From Aplidium turbinatum (lineage: Eukaryota > Chordata > Ascidiacea > Aplousobranchia > Polyclinidae), in NCBI GenBank assembly GCA_918807975.1, contig OU964921.1, positions 17,820,498 through 17,884,497 of the forward strand: 64,000 nucleotides of DNA. The letters run 5' to 3'. Positions 1 to 12,610 of this stretch are shown one piece after another (position 1 is the first letter of the stretch; each line of letters starts with the position of its first letter). Position numbers and translations under genes: made by a program. A model generated the notes under the pieces. It was given only the letters and a program-made list of their open reading frames with translations. It searched no databases and had not been told where the DNA came from.

Positions 1-3000
1 ACTGTTTACGGCACTCCACCAGCACCAGTTGCGAAAGTAAGGACCATCAGCAAACCTCCAAAAACTAGGCAACTTACAGGTACTTTCTTTACTTCTAAAA
101 ATAAAGAATGCTATCGCTGTGGTAATTCCAACCACAACGCCAATGACTGTAGGTTTAAGAAAGCCACTTGCCATTTCTGCAATATTACGGGACACTTACA
201 GAGTGTTTGTCGAAAGAAAGCTAGACAGTTCAAACCTTCTAAGGTAAATTGTATTAAGGAAATTAACATGCTTTCTAGTTCTTGCAGAAAACCTCGAAAT
301 TCAAAGTTGGAAGTACCGATCTCCATTAATTCGGTAACCACACACTTAGAACTGGACACTGCTACAAATGGAAATTTCCTTTCCAACGACGTCTGGACTC
401 GGGTAGGCGCACCTCAATTGCAAGCACCAGTGTCGCAGTTCCAGTCTGCTACCAAGCATCTAGTACCAATCACGGGTTCTTTCACGGCCCAGGTAACTTG
501 TCCTTCCACGGGAAGGTCAGATAATATTCCTTTTGTAGTCACGACAGTCAAAGGACTAAACTTGCTAGGTCGTGATGCAATCTCGTCTTTAGGAATTTCT
601 ATCGATAAATTCCTTCTGTCTAACTGTTCTACTTTACAGAGCATCCAGTCATGCGACAAGCCTGATAAGAGTCTGGAGAAGGCATGCTCCCTCTTATGTG
701 ACGAGTTCAAAGATGTTTTTAAGCCTGAACTCGGGTGCTTACGAGATTATGAACTAGACATAGATTTTAAGTCTGATGCTAAACCTGTTTTTCTCAAACC
801 TAGGCCTGTACCTTTCGCGCTAAAGGAGGACTTAGCGCAAGCCTATGATTCGGGAATTGCACGTGGTGTATGGACACCAGTTCAGTTTTGCGATTGGGGC
901 ACACCGGTTGTTCCAGTCCGTAAGCCTTCAAACTCTTCAGAAGCGAAGGCCAAGTTACGCATATGTGGCGATTATTCAGTCACGGTGAACCCTTCCCTGG
1001 AGACCCATCGTCACCCGTTACCCTTACCAGAAGACTTAATGCAAAAGTTGGGTGGTGGGTATGGTTTCAGCAAGATAGACTTGGCTGATGCCTACAATCA
1101 GATTCGACTTGGTCCTGACAGTCGAAAACGACTCGCATTAAGCACTCACCGTGGCGTACTTTTACAAAATGTTTTACCTTTTGGCATATCTTCTGCTCCA
1201 GGTTATTTTCAGAAGATCATGGACGACCTTACAGCCGACCTTCCAGGGGTCGCAGTCTACCTAGACGACATTCTTGTCAGTGGCACTACTGCTGAGGAGC
1301 ATCTCCAGAATCTTAGACGGCTCCTCGATCGACTTCACTCAAAAGGCCTGAGGTGTAGGAAAGACAAGTGTAAGTTTGCACAACCTCAGGTAGAGTATCT
1401 CGGACACATTTTGTCCAGGCAGGGCATCTCCAAAGGTCCCAAGGTAAACGCCGTACTGGAGATGTCTGCCCCCACTGACGTATCTTCTCTTCGTTCGTTT
1501 TTAGGTTCCTTACAATTTTATTCGAAGTTTCTACCGTTGAACGCTTCTACTGTAGCAGAACCACTATACCATCTCACGAAAAAGGACATTCCTTGGAGAT
1601 GGGGAAAACAAGAGGAAAACTCTTTTGCTCAGCTGAAGCATCATCTATCTACTGATGAGGTTCTTACACATTTCAATGCGTCACTTCCGGTAGGTATCGC
1701 ATGTGATGCTTCTAGTGTGGGCATCGGTGCTACTTTGTTTCACCGTTACCCAGATGGCACAGAACGGCCTATAGCAAATGTTTCAAAGATATTAACAGCT
1801 TCGCAGAGAAACTATAGTTAAATTCAGAAAGAGGCTTTGTCGATAATTTTTGCGCTAAAGAAGTTCTATCAATATCTTTTTGGTAGATCATTCATTTTGG
1901 TCACAGATCATAAACCATTGCTTAGTCTTTTTGGCCCGACTAAATCGACACCTTCTTTGGCAGCAAATCGTTTGGCTCGTTGGGCACTCTTTTTGTCGCA
2001 ATTTACATACACTATTGAGTACAGGAAGACGAAGGATCATCAAAACGCTGATGCTTTGAGTCGCTTACCAGCAGGAGGGGATAAAGTCTTCGATGAAGAG
2101 GAAAGTGCGGATGACATTGATATCGTCTGCGCTATCGATGCTTTGGATTTACAGGTCCAGACCCCAAATGCTGCCTCACTGCGTAAAGAATCTTCTAAAG
2201 ATCCTACCATTTCCACGGTAATGCGTTTCATTCATGAAGGATGGCCGGCCAAGTCTTCTCCACAAGACCCGGTCGAACCGTTTCTTTAGTACGCAGACTC
2301 TCTTTCTACTTGTTACGGATGTCTACTTTACGGTTCCAGAGTGGTCATCCCGTCCAAACTTCGTCCTTCCGTCCTTCAATTGCTTCATGAAGGACATTTC
2401 GGCATTGAGAGAATGAAGCAGTTGGCAAGAACGTCCGTCTACTGGCCAAACATTGACCGAGACATAGCGGAACTTTGTCACAAGTGCAGTACCTGTGGCG
2501 AATATCAACCGCAATCTAAAACCCAGGTCCAATCATGGACGGTTCCAGAAGCACCGTGGAGTCGCTTACACATAGATCATGCGGTAGAATTCATGGGTTA
2601 CCATTGGTTACTCAGCATTGATGCTTTTTCTAAATACCCATGTATTCATGCTACTACTTCTTTATCTTCAACAGCTACTATCAACCTGCTAGAAGAAGAT
2701 TTTGCTCATTTCGGCTATCCCCATACTATAGTTACCGATACTGCTACTACTTTTAAATCCACAGAATTTCAAACTTTCTGTAAGGAGAGGGGTATGGTAC
2801 ACATCACGGGTGCACCTTACCATCCGGAAACCAATGGAGCGGCGGAGCGCCTCGTACGTACGTTCAAGCAAGCACTTCGCAAATCTTCCCTACCCCCGAA
2901 GCAGGCCGTCTTGGAATTCCTACAGCAATATCGACGCACGCCCACTCCGAGTGGCTACTCTCCAAGCCAATTACTCAACAATCGTCAGATTCGAACCAAG

Positions 3001-3805
3001 ATCGACACGCTTCTCCCTACACCGTCTCAAGTGGTACCCCGACAAAAACCTCACAACACGGACACCTCCGAAGGTACAAAACGGCATTTCAAACCGGGAG
3101 ATCCCTGTTACGCGCTATCATTCACTCCACGACGGAGCCAGGATCCTCGTTGGGTTCCAGCCGAGGTGATTAAGCGACAGGGTAGCCGAATCTTCCTGGT
3201 ACGTCTGCTGCCACATGGGCCGACGTGGAGGCGCCATATGGATCAACTGCAACCTCGCTATGCATCATCGGAGGACCAGGAGCCGAGAGAAACTCCTGCA
3301 CCAACAGTCGACTCCTCCGCTGTCTCCACCTCAGCTCGAACGGATTCGGACGACACACCGACTGTACCGGAATTCGGGCCACACAACCCACGAAGGTCGA
3401 GCCGTCGCCGCAGACCTCCGGCCCGTTTCGGACTTTGAGAGTTATTGTTTAATTCGGTGTCTTGTTCATATTTTATGTTTGTGTATAAAAATTATCGGGG
3501 AGGTGTTATAGTCGTCATCTACGTTGAATATATGTAACTCGTGACCAGCGTCACTACATAATCACCGTTCAGCGTTTTCTGGTACAGACGTTGGAATTGA
3601 TTACCACCGCACTGCGCGTGTAATCAATTGAGCGTTCTGTACCACGTTCCTCAGTTGATTGTTTTGCGTTTCTTTCTTACTATATATTGCGTTGATTTTA
3701 TACACTGAATCAGTAAGTAACAAGAGGTAAATGGTTTTCTCACTTGGTTAGCTATCGCTACAATTATTATTGTTTATTTTATATTAAACGTCTGGAAATA
3801 CAACA
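1..3805 (+). mobile_element. Ty3/Gypsy LTR retrotransposon A, fossil, 5' end outside the window
   Basis: Seen: in order, two CCHC zinc knuckles of gag (about 108-230), an aspartic protease region, reverse transcriptase with the FSKIDLADAYNQIRL and YLDD blocks (about 0.85-1.5 kb), RNase H, an HHCC integrase zinc finger and integrase core (about 2.35-3.0 kb), and a chromodomain-like or basic tail region. A purine-rich tract (3496-3503) precedes a 302-bp 3' LTR (3504-3805) that starts TGTT and ends AACA. The 5' LTR and start of gag lie upstream of the window. The domain order protease-RT-RNaseH-integrase places it in Ty3/Gypsy (Metaviridae). It sits inside a mariner transposase gene, so it is younger than that mariner. 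The coding region is broken only a few times, so it is a fairly recent fossil; age cannot be set without the other LTR. Confidence 0.93.
3504..3805 (+). repeat. 3' LTR of Gypsy element A
   Basis: The repeat begins TGTTATAG right after a purine tract and ends with TACAACA, giving the TG...CA ends and short TGTT/AACA inverted repeat expected of an LTR. Its right edge is set independently: from 3806 the sequence matches the mariner transposase copy near 22.46 kb without a gap. Confidence 0.82.
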
Positions 3806-4365
3806 GCTGATTACAAGGTTTGGCAGCGTGCCTCCTTCAATGCGTGAGAGCAGAATTCTGGCTCCGGAGAGATGCTTCTCAATGGTATTGGCATTTATTA
3901 ACTGTTTTTTCATGTGCTTCAATGGGCTCATCTTCAAATCCTTCTTGAGAACTGTGAACATGGTTCCATAGGCCATTTTCGCCTCCTTTGCCAGTTTTTG
4001 CATGGATCTCTTGGGATTTCTTCGCATCTTTTCTCTGGTTGCTTATATCAATTTTGAAGTTCTGGCGCTTCCATGGCGACCTTGGCCAGGTTGATTTTTG
4101 ACATTTCCAGTTTCTTTGTGTCTTTTGAAAGTTCTCCAGACCAACATTCTGTTAATTTTTAAGTCCTTGCAAATATCACTCCTTGACTTGCCCGATTTGA
4201 AGAGCTCTACAATAGCTATTCTTTTATTCAAATTTTCATGGCCTATAAAATTTAGGCCTACAAAATATAAAATTGAAAAATATTCAATTTATTAACATGG
4301 TAAAGCTAATTATTGATGTAAAATACAATTGTTTGAAGTTGTAACGTTAATTATTGATGACCCTG
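3806..4365 (-). mobile_element. Tc1/mariner-type transposon, truncated by Gypsy A
   Basis: The minus strand carries the 5' terminal repeat (CAGGGTCATCAATAATTA, read leftward from 4365, with the TA target at 4366-4367), then an N-terminal helix-turn-helix region (residues like KRIAIVELFKSGKSRSDI) and the linker before the catalytic core (KEAKMAYGTMFTVLKKDLKM). A frameshift near 4.03-4.04 kb separates the two. The copy stops at 3806 where Gypsy A begins; the rest should lie beyond the window's left edge. A longer copy of the same family is at 22017-25829. Tc1/mariner (IS630) transposases cut and paste at TA. This copy is dead. Confidence 0.87.
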
Positions 4366-4654
4366 TATTAATAGAACAGATTTTCATATCGCGATTCACC
4401 TCTTTTTTAACCAAAAAGTGGCGACTTGACAGCGAAGGACATCATTCTGATTCGTGCTCTGACAGCACCAGTTGTTGTATGGAAAATTTGCATTGGTGTA
4501 GGTGTGGAAATTGTGACATCATGCGGACAATAATCGAAAGAAAATGTTGCCAGGAGAATGACGTCGTGGTAGCCAAGACGAACACCGCCCGCCAATGCAT
4601 AACCCAGGCCAGTAGCTTTGAAAAGCACTGCATTGACAGTGGCTTTCACATATT

Positions 4655-4930
4655 TTGAAAACTCCAACACAGAAGGAACAGCTTCAGGGATGAGCAGGTT
4701 TCTGGGTTTGGTGCCCTGTAGCTTTGCCTGTAAATCACGTTCGTAATGGCTGGCCAGAAAATGATCGCTGCACAGTGCACACACGGCAGTGCTTGTTTAC
4801 AGGTGGGTATTTGAGTTTCATCGCCGAGATCCATTTGTTTAGCTTGTCTCCATTATTCAGAGGTAAAAACTCCCTCAGCATAAAATTGGTGACGTTGGAT
4901 CGGTGTGGAGGTGACGAGTTTAGCTGACTG
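4655..4930 (-). pseudogene. THAP zinc-finger domain remnant
   Basis: The minus strand encodes the second half of a THAP domain: CSDHF followed by an HYERDLQAKLQGTKPRNLL-like stretch and AVPSVLEF, which fits the C-x2-H plus AVPTIF box of the family. Upstream on the same strand, in another frame, is a compatible first half (NNGDKLNKWISAMKLKYPP, then NKHCRVC), so at least one small indel separates them. THAP domains are DNA-binding C2CH fingers found in host regulators and in P-element transposases; no catalytic domain is visible next to it, so which of the two it came from is open. Confidence 0.5.
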
Positions 4931-5350
4931 GGGTCTTATAGTTATCGCTTTATCGATGTAACTTTATATCAAAGCACGCTTGATATCTGCAAGACATAAC
5001 TTCCCTGGGTAAAATTGGATTTCCGCAAGATGATTATGTTGTTTTTGCTTGTTTGATTTTATTTGTTTTTGCCATTGTTTCGTGTGACTATTTTGTGTAA
5101 CTATTTCAAGTTGTAACTATTTTGAGTTGTGCAACGCCTGATGCGTTACGCTTGAAATGGCTTTGCCAGTGATAGTAGAATTTCTTTGTGGGGTTTTCTT
5201 TGCTTGCTATAAGCTGAACGCATCAAGAATCAAGATGTGTTCCCTTCACAACCATCAGCACTTTTGATAACGCACCATGGCCGATCTTCATAGCAATAAT
5301 TATGTCTATTTACACATATCTTGAAAATAACAGCTAAATGTATATGGGCT
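4931..5350. other. Non-coding stretch, no gene seen
   Basis: AT-rich sequence with T-rich runs. I see no coding signature, terminal repeats or RNA gene here. Confidence 0.5.
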
Positions 5351-6374
5351 CAGGGGCGCAACTAGGGGGGCTGTCTAGTCGGCATGACAGCCCCCTTTAA
5401 GATTTGCAACTTCAAGAAGAGGGACGACTAACTAGACTGAGACTTACGTACTACTTAACGTGTATCCGTTCAAGCTACGTCCTATGCATACCAAACTTGT
5501 TTCACGCTCAAGTCGCATAAACCACAATACAAAATATTAAGAGACCGTCATTTATTCACGCAATATGATGTCATAAAAACAAAATGGCTTGGGAAACCGG
5601 CTCAGCTTTTCGCTTACAACGGCATGAAAAAGAAGCTTTGCAAAGCCATCATTTTAACAAGTTCTAATTCTCAGGTTCAATCGTTTTCTTCTTGCCTTTG
5701 TTCTCTCAAAACAACACACGCGCGCACACACGCGTAAGGGACCTCTGTTAATCACATGCAGAAACGGATTGGCATGCACGACGCACGTGACTTGCAGGCG
5801 TTTTGCGGACGGCGGAGCATTTTTTCAATTTTTTTTTTTTTTTTTTCCTTTTCGTATTATTTCCGAATCCAATTACCCGATAAAAAGCGGTTTTTAGATT
5901 CGATTCTGGATGGATTCGAGTCTTAAGGATTTGAAATTCTACTTTGGGCATCCCTACTTAGGATGCAACCTTATTAACCCACAAAACGAAACTGCAGCTG
6001 GCTTTAGGCTAGTCTGATTTGTAATCTTCGTATGGTCCCAACTTCACACATTCTTAAACCAATTTTATAATTTTGGTATCAAAAAGACGGCAATTAAATT
6101 TTCTTTACAATCTTGACGTGTATCCAGGCCCTAAGCTTGCGTGGACTACTTTTTAAAATGTGGGCTTGGAGAGCAAACAATTTGCTGCCTACTTTCGAAA
6201 GCGCGGGAAACTTTTTTGAGAGAGTAGCAAGCGCGGACAGAGCGAAAACGGTTGCTTCGCACGTCACAGAATTGGATCATTGCGCTGTCAAATTACACTA
6301 GGCTAATATTCTAACAATCTAACTGTGATATATCCACTTCTACAAATAATTGTTAGTTTTCTCTCTCGTTGCCG

Positions 6375-8091
6375 CAGGGGCGGATCCAGAGGGGGGCGAT
6401 TGGGGCGATCGCCCCCCCTAAAACCTAGGAAAGTAGCTTTATTCTTCATTTATAGCCTATGTATGCGATTTGGAAAACAACTTATCGAAAGCAATGCTGA
6501 GTAAGTCTTTCGCCATGTTTAAAGATTAGGTTAGGCTAGGGTAGGCTATAATAATATAGTGTAAGGCTATTATTTCGTCACAGCGTCTAAATACAGAACA
6601 AAATTACTAAAATTTAAAAAGTTTCTAAAGTTTTTGCCGGCACTGTAGAGCATAGCGATAAATCCCTTAGCCTAGATAAGTTGGTTGACAGAGCAGGTTA
6701 TTGGCAACTTTGGCGGTCAGACGTTGAACTAAAACCATTCGAATTCTATCTTTGAAATTGCATCTAAAAACAGCAAAGTTTAATTTTTTTCAATGAGACT
6801 TTAGCATCTTGTCACCTAACATCATTGCTACCACGAAATTGCTCAAGTATGACCCGATAGCATTGACAAAAGTCATTTGCAATGCCTACAACGGCTTGTT
6901 ACGTCATATATATAGTGTGGAATCAGCTCTATGTTCAGAGATCCACTTATGGAAGGAGATTAGGAGAAGTGGGCAAATATAACTGTTTCGGCGACTGCTG
7001 CAGTCTTACCGATGACTGCGGAAGAAGCTTTACAGCAGTGTGATGAAGATGTGTGCACAATCGTACACTCTCTTCTAAAAAATACTATCAACCTTGCCAG
7101 TCAGCGTATAGCATCAGCCGAAAGAAGCTTTTCATCTCTTCGGTCGTTGAAAACCTGGCTGAGGAACAACATCGGCGAGGAAAGACTAAATGGATTGGCC
7201 TTACTATACCAGCATCGGGACATTTTAATTGACATAGACTCCGTAATAAATCGATTTGCCAACAGTACAAACCGCAAACTTGACTTTGTGTTGTAGTCAA
7301 AGGTACGACACCTGTTAGTATTACCCGTACCGGCAAAGTAGCTTTTTTATTTTCGTTTTAATTGTGAAGTCCACAGAAATAGTTGCTTCTGTTATGCTTA
7401 GTTTCTTTTTTTTGTCTGGTGCAGCGACCGTGCATGACACGTTTTAAGGAGGCCTATATCTTTTGGTCGTCATTTAACTATGTTTAGCCTAACTGTCATT
7501 CTATTTATACAAATTGTAGTGTTTCGCTGGACCAAAATAAAAATTTACAATCGAAAGCTAGCCTATAGTGGCGATTCTACGGGGGTGGAGCATGACCCAG
7601 TGTTCTGACCTGGCCCCACTTTTGTTCAAAACAATTCAAAACTTTTCAGAGGAATAAAACCTCGAAGTTATAGACTAGAGTAAGTCTATAACAACCTCAA
7701 TGTCTGTATCAATAATAGGCCATGCTGTGACATTTGGAAGACAGAATTACCTGTTATCATCGTTCCGTGGTCACTTTTTAAATTGCTGTGAAACAATCAA
7801 GAGTGAAACTTTCAGTCTCAACTATAAATGCAGCTAGGTTGTTCAGATTTCAACTTGACATGGCAAGGACACATCAGCTCTTCATCCCTCCCTTTGTTAA
7901 ACAACAGCATTGTTGAAGATTTTTTAAGTTATAGAATTTCTCATAATTTGTTTTCGAAATGCTCTCAAAACGCACCAAATTCAACCTAAATTTTCTAGGG
8001 GAGACCTCCGTCGTTGTTTGTGCGGGCTGATCACTTGTCTGAATGTCAATGACATCGCCCCCCCTAACGTTAATACCTGGATCCGCCCCTG
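6375..8091 (+). mobile_element. hAT transposon, internally deleted, nested in the outer hAT-like element
   Basis: Terminal repeats CAGGGGCGGATCCAG (left) and GGATCCGCCCCTG (right) are flanked by a perfect 8-bp duplication CGTTGCCG at 6367-6374 and 8092-8099. Inside each end is a G- or C-rich block (GGGGGGCGAT, ATCGCCCCCC). The only coding part left is the C-terminal dimerisation domain. The perfect duplication shows it entered the outer element later and has not rearranged at its edges. Confidence 0.9.
7012..7296 (+). pseudogene. hAT transposase C-terminal dimerisation domain (hATC)
   Basis: About 94 codons. The diagnostic block is ASAERSFSSLRSLKTWLRNN followed by GEERLNGLALLYQHRDI, the hATC motif of the DUF4371/ZMYM1-like branch of hAT transposases, in which this region dimerises the protein. 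The zinc finger and the catalytic D/D/E part are missing, so it cannot act alone. The start is simply the first ATG in the remaining open frame; the true protein would have begun far upstream. Confidence 0.8.
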
Positions 8092-8140
8092 CGTTGCCGA
8101 CCCCCTTTGATTTTTTCTAGTTGCGCCGCTGTAATGGGCT

Positions 8141-9652
8141 AATAAAGCTATTGCCTAAACATACTTTGTTGCTTTTTTATTTTTGTTTGTAACATTCTCT
8201 TTTTGTTTGTAACATTCTCTTTTTTATTCCCCTTTCTATCTTAAATTTTTCTGAAGATATTGCGACCGTGCCAAATTTTTTTCAACTTATTAGCTCAGCC
8301 TACTTTGGTCACAAGCACGTTTTAACGTTCGCGTTTTTTCGCTTCTACATTTTTCTCGACCTTTGCTATGTTGACGTGTATTGTTTTTTGCTGTAATGGT
8401 CAGAAAAAAAAAACTGAACTGAACATTGTGACTTGTTTTGTGCGTTTGTACGCAAAGCAGTAGACCTTGGATACCGCATCGTTACCTGATGACGTTATTA
8501 GAGATTTTGACCAATCAGAATCATTTAGGTCAAACTTGTTTTTTGAAGTACCGGTAATGACAAAATAAAAATTTTGTTGAAAAACGCTTTATTTTACTAA
8601 GATCTACGAATACAAAAGCCATGTATTTTCGTTGCAGTGCACCTTTAACGCACGAATATGTTTATCACTGAGAAAGATATTAAGAGTAGGGAAGTTGTGC
8701 TACCCAAGCCTTCCTGTCAAGCTGCCACCTGGCTTGCCTGGAGTTAAATGGTGACTAATGATATGACTGAACTGAACACGTCCCGACTTTTATTGGTGTG
8801 TCGAAAAAGTAGCACTGTATGTGAAAGTCTATTGCAGAACGAATCATTCCCATCATAGGCTATCAAAGGCTGAGTTTACGGTAACCGGGAACAGGTGTAT
8901 CCCGCTGGGCTATAATTTTGCTCATTTGACGCTTTTCGCAGCTGATCCTCTTGTCGCAAGCATCGCCACACAGTATCTGACCCACAGAGAGGAACACGAC
9001 CAACTCTCTAGGCTTTGGACGAAGAAGTATGCCACATAACAGGCCATAATGTCCGCTGCGATATGTAGCAGTCAGACGAAGATGCCATTTAGACGTATTG
9101 CCACACGAACTGCTACATCTAGTTTTTATTCTTTTTGCCGACATTGTTCTCTGATCTTACTTTTTAAAAGAACCGTTTGTGTCAATCAAAATATTTGAAA
9201 GATATCGTTTGCTTTTTTGAGAGTTTGATTACACCAATCTGTCGTCCAATTGCTTATTAGCAACTGCCATTTCTACAAATTAATCCTTTTCTCGCATTGG
9301 CGGTCAATTGCATGAAATTGTTTATGAGCCTTTTTATTTTAAACCTCACGACCATTTGCGTACTGTTCAAACGTTTCGATTTGTTTTCAATCTTGACAGT
9401 TCAAACTTTGCAGTTTAAAATAATGGAATTTTCGATCGAAATCATATTAGTTGATCACAATGGAATTCGATTATGGATCACAATCTGTCTATGATTGATA
9501 GGATTGATAAGGCGTTTGATACGAGAAATAATCACATCTAAAAACTTTTGCGCCACATTCCCTCACTGCTGCTATTACGTTCGTTGAGGTTACATACGTG
9601 TGAGAGTAATGGGACACTTTCCAATTTTATTTACACTAGATATCTATTTGAG
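8141..9652. other. Non-coding stretch between the hAT nest and Gypsy B
   Basis: AT-rich, with a direct repeat of CTCTTTTTGTTTGTAACATT-like sequence near 8180-8225. An open frame on the minus strand around 8863-9144 has no family signature I recognise. The 5 bases AATAT at 9653-9657 are the left target duplication of Gypsy B. Confidence 0.5.
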
Positions 9653-9657
9653 AATAT

Positions 9658-9834
9658 TGTAGTGTTTCGTCATAGAAACCATTGTTACATTTTCACTATC
9701 GTTTTGTAATACGTGCGACTGTTACGAGACTAGAGCCATGAGATAGATTCAGCAGAGAGAAAGTACAATAAAGTGGTCTGTGTGTAATCTATTAAAGTGT
9801 GGTATATCTAAGTTAATCAAACAGAAATACAACA
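9658..9834 (+). repeat. 5' LTR of Gypsy element B
   Basis: It begins TGTAGTGTTTCG and ends AATACAACA, almost identical to the copy at 20213-20389. AATAT precedes it as the target duplication. CAATAAAG near its centre could serve as a polyadenylation signal. Confidence 0.93.
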
Positions 9835-10417
9835 ATGGCGACGAGGATTTAAGTGAAAGATGGCTGAACAAGTTACTGTAGCCCGAAGCAACCCGCTGGT
9901 CTGCGAACTAGGCAGTCTCAAGTCGTTTCAAGTGCAAGGTGATCCACATGGTTTAGGACAAAAATGGAACCAGTGAAAAAGGTCATTTTCTCTTTTTACA
10001 GTCAGTAAAGGAATCGCAGACGATAAACAAAAGCAAGCGTTGTTGTTGCACACAGCCAGAGAAGAGGTTCAAGAAGTTTATTTCAGCCTCGTGGACGAAA
10101 ATGACGACAGTAAGTCTTTTAACGATACTCTAGCAATTTTGGATGAGTAGGGGAGAGTGGGGTTGGTTGAATCATTTTAAGGTTTTATTCCGCTTGTGGG
10201 CGCCACAGACTACAGATCATGGTGAAAATTGGTCTGCTGATACTTGGACATACTAGACCGAGAGCCTACGACAGAAGATTTCACCCCATAAGGTACAAAA
10301 GGTTTGAGCCCTTGAAGTTACTGGGGTCAACCATGTCACTCACAAAAAGTATGGAAGATTGACCGCACCGGGTGGATCTGGACCCTAGAGCCCCCTAAAA
10401 AGCCCAAAAAGGGGGTT

Positions 10418-11290
10418 AATTTCACCCCATAAGGTACATGGACCAAACTTGGTGAAAACGAAGTTCTATGTCAGGACATCACAAAAATATCAAATCTAAC
10501 AATATTTTCGAGTGGAAAGGTGATGTAAGACTCCCCCCAAAGTGACCCCCCAGGGGGTTAATTTCACCCCATAAGGTACATGGACCAAAGTTGGTCAAAA
10601 CGAAGTCTTATGTCAGGACATCACAAAAATATCAAATCTAACAATATTTTCGGGTGGAAAGGTGATGTAAGATGCCTTCAAAGTGACTTCCCTTAATGTG
10701 ACCCCCTCGGAAGGTTTATTCAACCCCATAAGGTACATGGACCAAACTTGGTCAAAATGAAGTCTTATGTCAGGACATCACAAAAATATCAAATCTAACA
10801 ATATTTTCGGGTGGAAAGGTGATGTAAGATGCCTTCAAAGTGACTTCCCTTAATGTGACCCCCTCGGAAGGTTTATTCCACCCCATAAGGTACATGGACC
10901 AAACTTGGTCAAAATGAAGTCTTATGTCAGGACATCACAAAAATATCAAATCTAACAATATTTTCGGGTGGAAAGGTGGTGTAAGATGACTTCAAAGTGA
11001 CTTTCCTTAATGTGACCCCCTCGGAAGGTGTATTTCACCCCGTAAAGTACATAGACCAAACTTGGTCAAAACGAAGTCTTATGTCAGGACATCACAAAAA
11101 TATCAAATCTAACAATATTTTCGGGTGGAAAGGTGATGTAAGATGTCATCAAAGTGACCCCCAGAGGGTTTATTTCACCATAGAGTACATGGACCAAACG
11201 TGGTCAAAACGAAGTCTTCTAGGGCACCACAAAATATCAAATCTAACAATACTCTCAGTTGGAAAGGTGATAAAAGACCTACCCAAAAGT
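10418..11290. repeat. Tandem repeat in the left arm, about 6 units of 138-166 bp
   Basis: Each unit contains TTTCACCCCATAAGGTACAT, then GGACCAAACTTGGTCAAAA, then CAGGACATCACAAAAATATC and TCTAACAATATTTTCGGGT. Units start near 10418, 10556, 10710, 10876, 11029 and 11168. Units 3 and 4 are almost identical to each other, which suggests a recent unit duplication. Confidence 0.85.
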
Positions 11291-11850
11291 GAATCTCCTC
11301 CTATAGTTTAATTTACTTCATCCCTTTCTCGAACCAACCTTGGTGTAACGAAAGTGCTATGCCAGGACAGTACGAATGGATTAAATTTAAAAATATTTTT
11401 ATATAGGTTTTGATGAAATACATTCACAAGCTGTCCCATGATGCATGAAATGGAACTATAGCCTACTTTACAAAAAGTTTTTGTATAAATCATATTAAGT
11501 CAATCGAAAAAAGGCAACAGGACATGACAATACATGGCTTTGTAACACCAAAAACAGAAAGTACGTAAGAAGCATATAGGCTACAGTAGCCAGAAAATTG
11601 ATCCAAGATCTTGATACCACCACTAAATGTGGACTTAATCGAACAACTGACTATCCAAATCAAAACGTTTCGAAATGAATCATTTGGAACGTTAATTTAG
11701 GCAGTAATGAACATTTTCCAGCTGCTACAATAAATAACCCAATAAACCCAATGTAGTAAATTTTTGTTTAATGCCATTTGCTTCATGTCTCCAATCAGTT
11801 ATTGTAACTGTTCATTCATAAACAGAGATTGTTTGTGTAAATGTAAACGG

Positions 11851-12160
11851 TAACTCAATTGGTTAGCGCGTCACTTCTGGAACGAAGAAGCTTCAAGATC
11901 AATAGCGGCGCTGGTTCGACTCTCGGGGTGTGCGCTTGAGCAACGCACGTTAAGGGCTGCTCTCTATTCAGCGGCATCTAATGGATGGAATAATTCCCCG
12001 ACAACAAGCCTTCAACAATCGGAAACTTCACTCAGTCAATCTCGGTGACCGGGCCTGCGCCAGTGATTCAAAGCCTCTACAAGTATGCGAAACTGCCAGG
12101 ATTAAGCTCTGCAAGAAGCTTTCCCAGTCCGAGGATAAAGATTCAATCAATCAATCAATC
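11851..12160 (+). mobile_element. tRNA-derived SINE, copy 1
   Basis: A tRNA-like head has an A-box-like TAACTCAATTGGTTAGCGCG and a B-box GGTTCGACTC, followed by a non-tRNA body ending in GTCCGAGGATAAAGATTC and an (AATC)n tail. A second copy at 62034-62323 shares head and body. SINEs are transcribed by RNA polymerase III from the internal A and B boxes and move with LINE machinery. It lies in the left arm of the foldback and is missing from the right arm, so it inserted after the arms formed. Confidence 0.85.
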
Positions 12161-12610
12161 ACTGGTGTCGCTTTTACTTTCTTCGTCTTATTCTTCAGAT
12201 TCATACAATTCTCCTGTTATATACAGAGAAATAAAGACTGTACGAAACAATTGCTATTATGCACTACAGATATGCGTAACATACAATAGTAATTTTATTA
12301 TCTTTTACAGACGTCTATTTTTCTTCGAATAATGCAACATTGCAACTTACTATTAACTGGAAAAAGTTCAACATTTATTTGTTATTTAGTGCACCCAGGC
12401 ATTTTTCTCAAGATTGCAGAAACTATTGGTTATAGGTTCCTAAAACGAAACTTTACAGCCAGTTATTGGCTAATGTTTACAGTAAGAAAGTAAACGACTG
12501 ATAGACCAGGAGAAAGTTTTATATTTATAAAGGGTAACCCAAGCGACATCCAATGCTGTTTACCTTCTTCTTGACTTTCCTGGATGAGATCAGATTCCAC
12601 GCAGAGACAT

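Larger units (their letters stand above)
5351..8131. mobile_element. Non-autonomous hAT-like element (outer), with a hAT nested inside
   Basis: Ends are CAGGGGCGCAACTAG at the left and the inverted CTAGTTGCGCCGCTG at the right, one mismatch over 15 bp. Flanks are TATGGGCT (5343-5350) and AATGGGCT (8133-8140), near-matching 8-bp target duplications, as hAT elements make. No transposase is recognisable in its own sequence (5351-6374 and 8100-8131). Around 5925-5957 it holds what looks like the end of yet another hAT-like repeat (TAGGGATGCCC read on the minus strand). A short CA/CG dinucleotide run lies near 5711-5733 and a T-run near 5826-5846. Confidence 0.72.

Noticed and set aside
8863-9144. 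Minus-strand open frame with several cysteines
   Set aside because: Cysteine spacing fits no zinc-finger pattern that I know, and no neighbouring domain supports it.
10418-11290. CRISPR-like array
   Set aside because: Units of 138-166 bp are wholly repeated with no unique spacers, and the DNA is eukaryotic; it is a minisatellite-type tandem repeat.
10997-11311. Open frame across the tandem repeat and its mirror at 13955-14269
   Set aside because: The translation is the tandem repeat itself; the frame is open by chance and present in both arms only because they are inverted copies.
11851-11930. A free-standing tRNA gene
   Set aside because: The tRNA-like head lacks a full cloverleaf and continues into a SINE body shared with 62034-62323.
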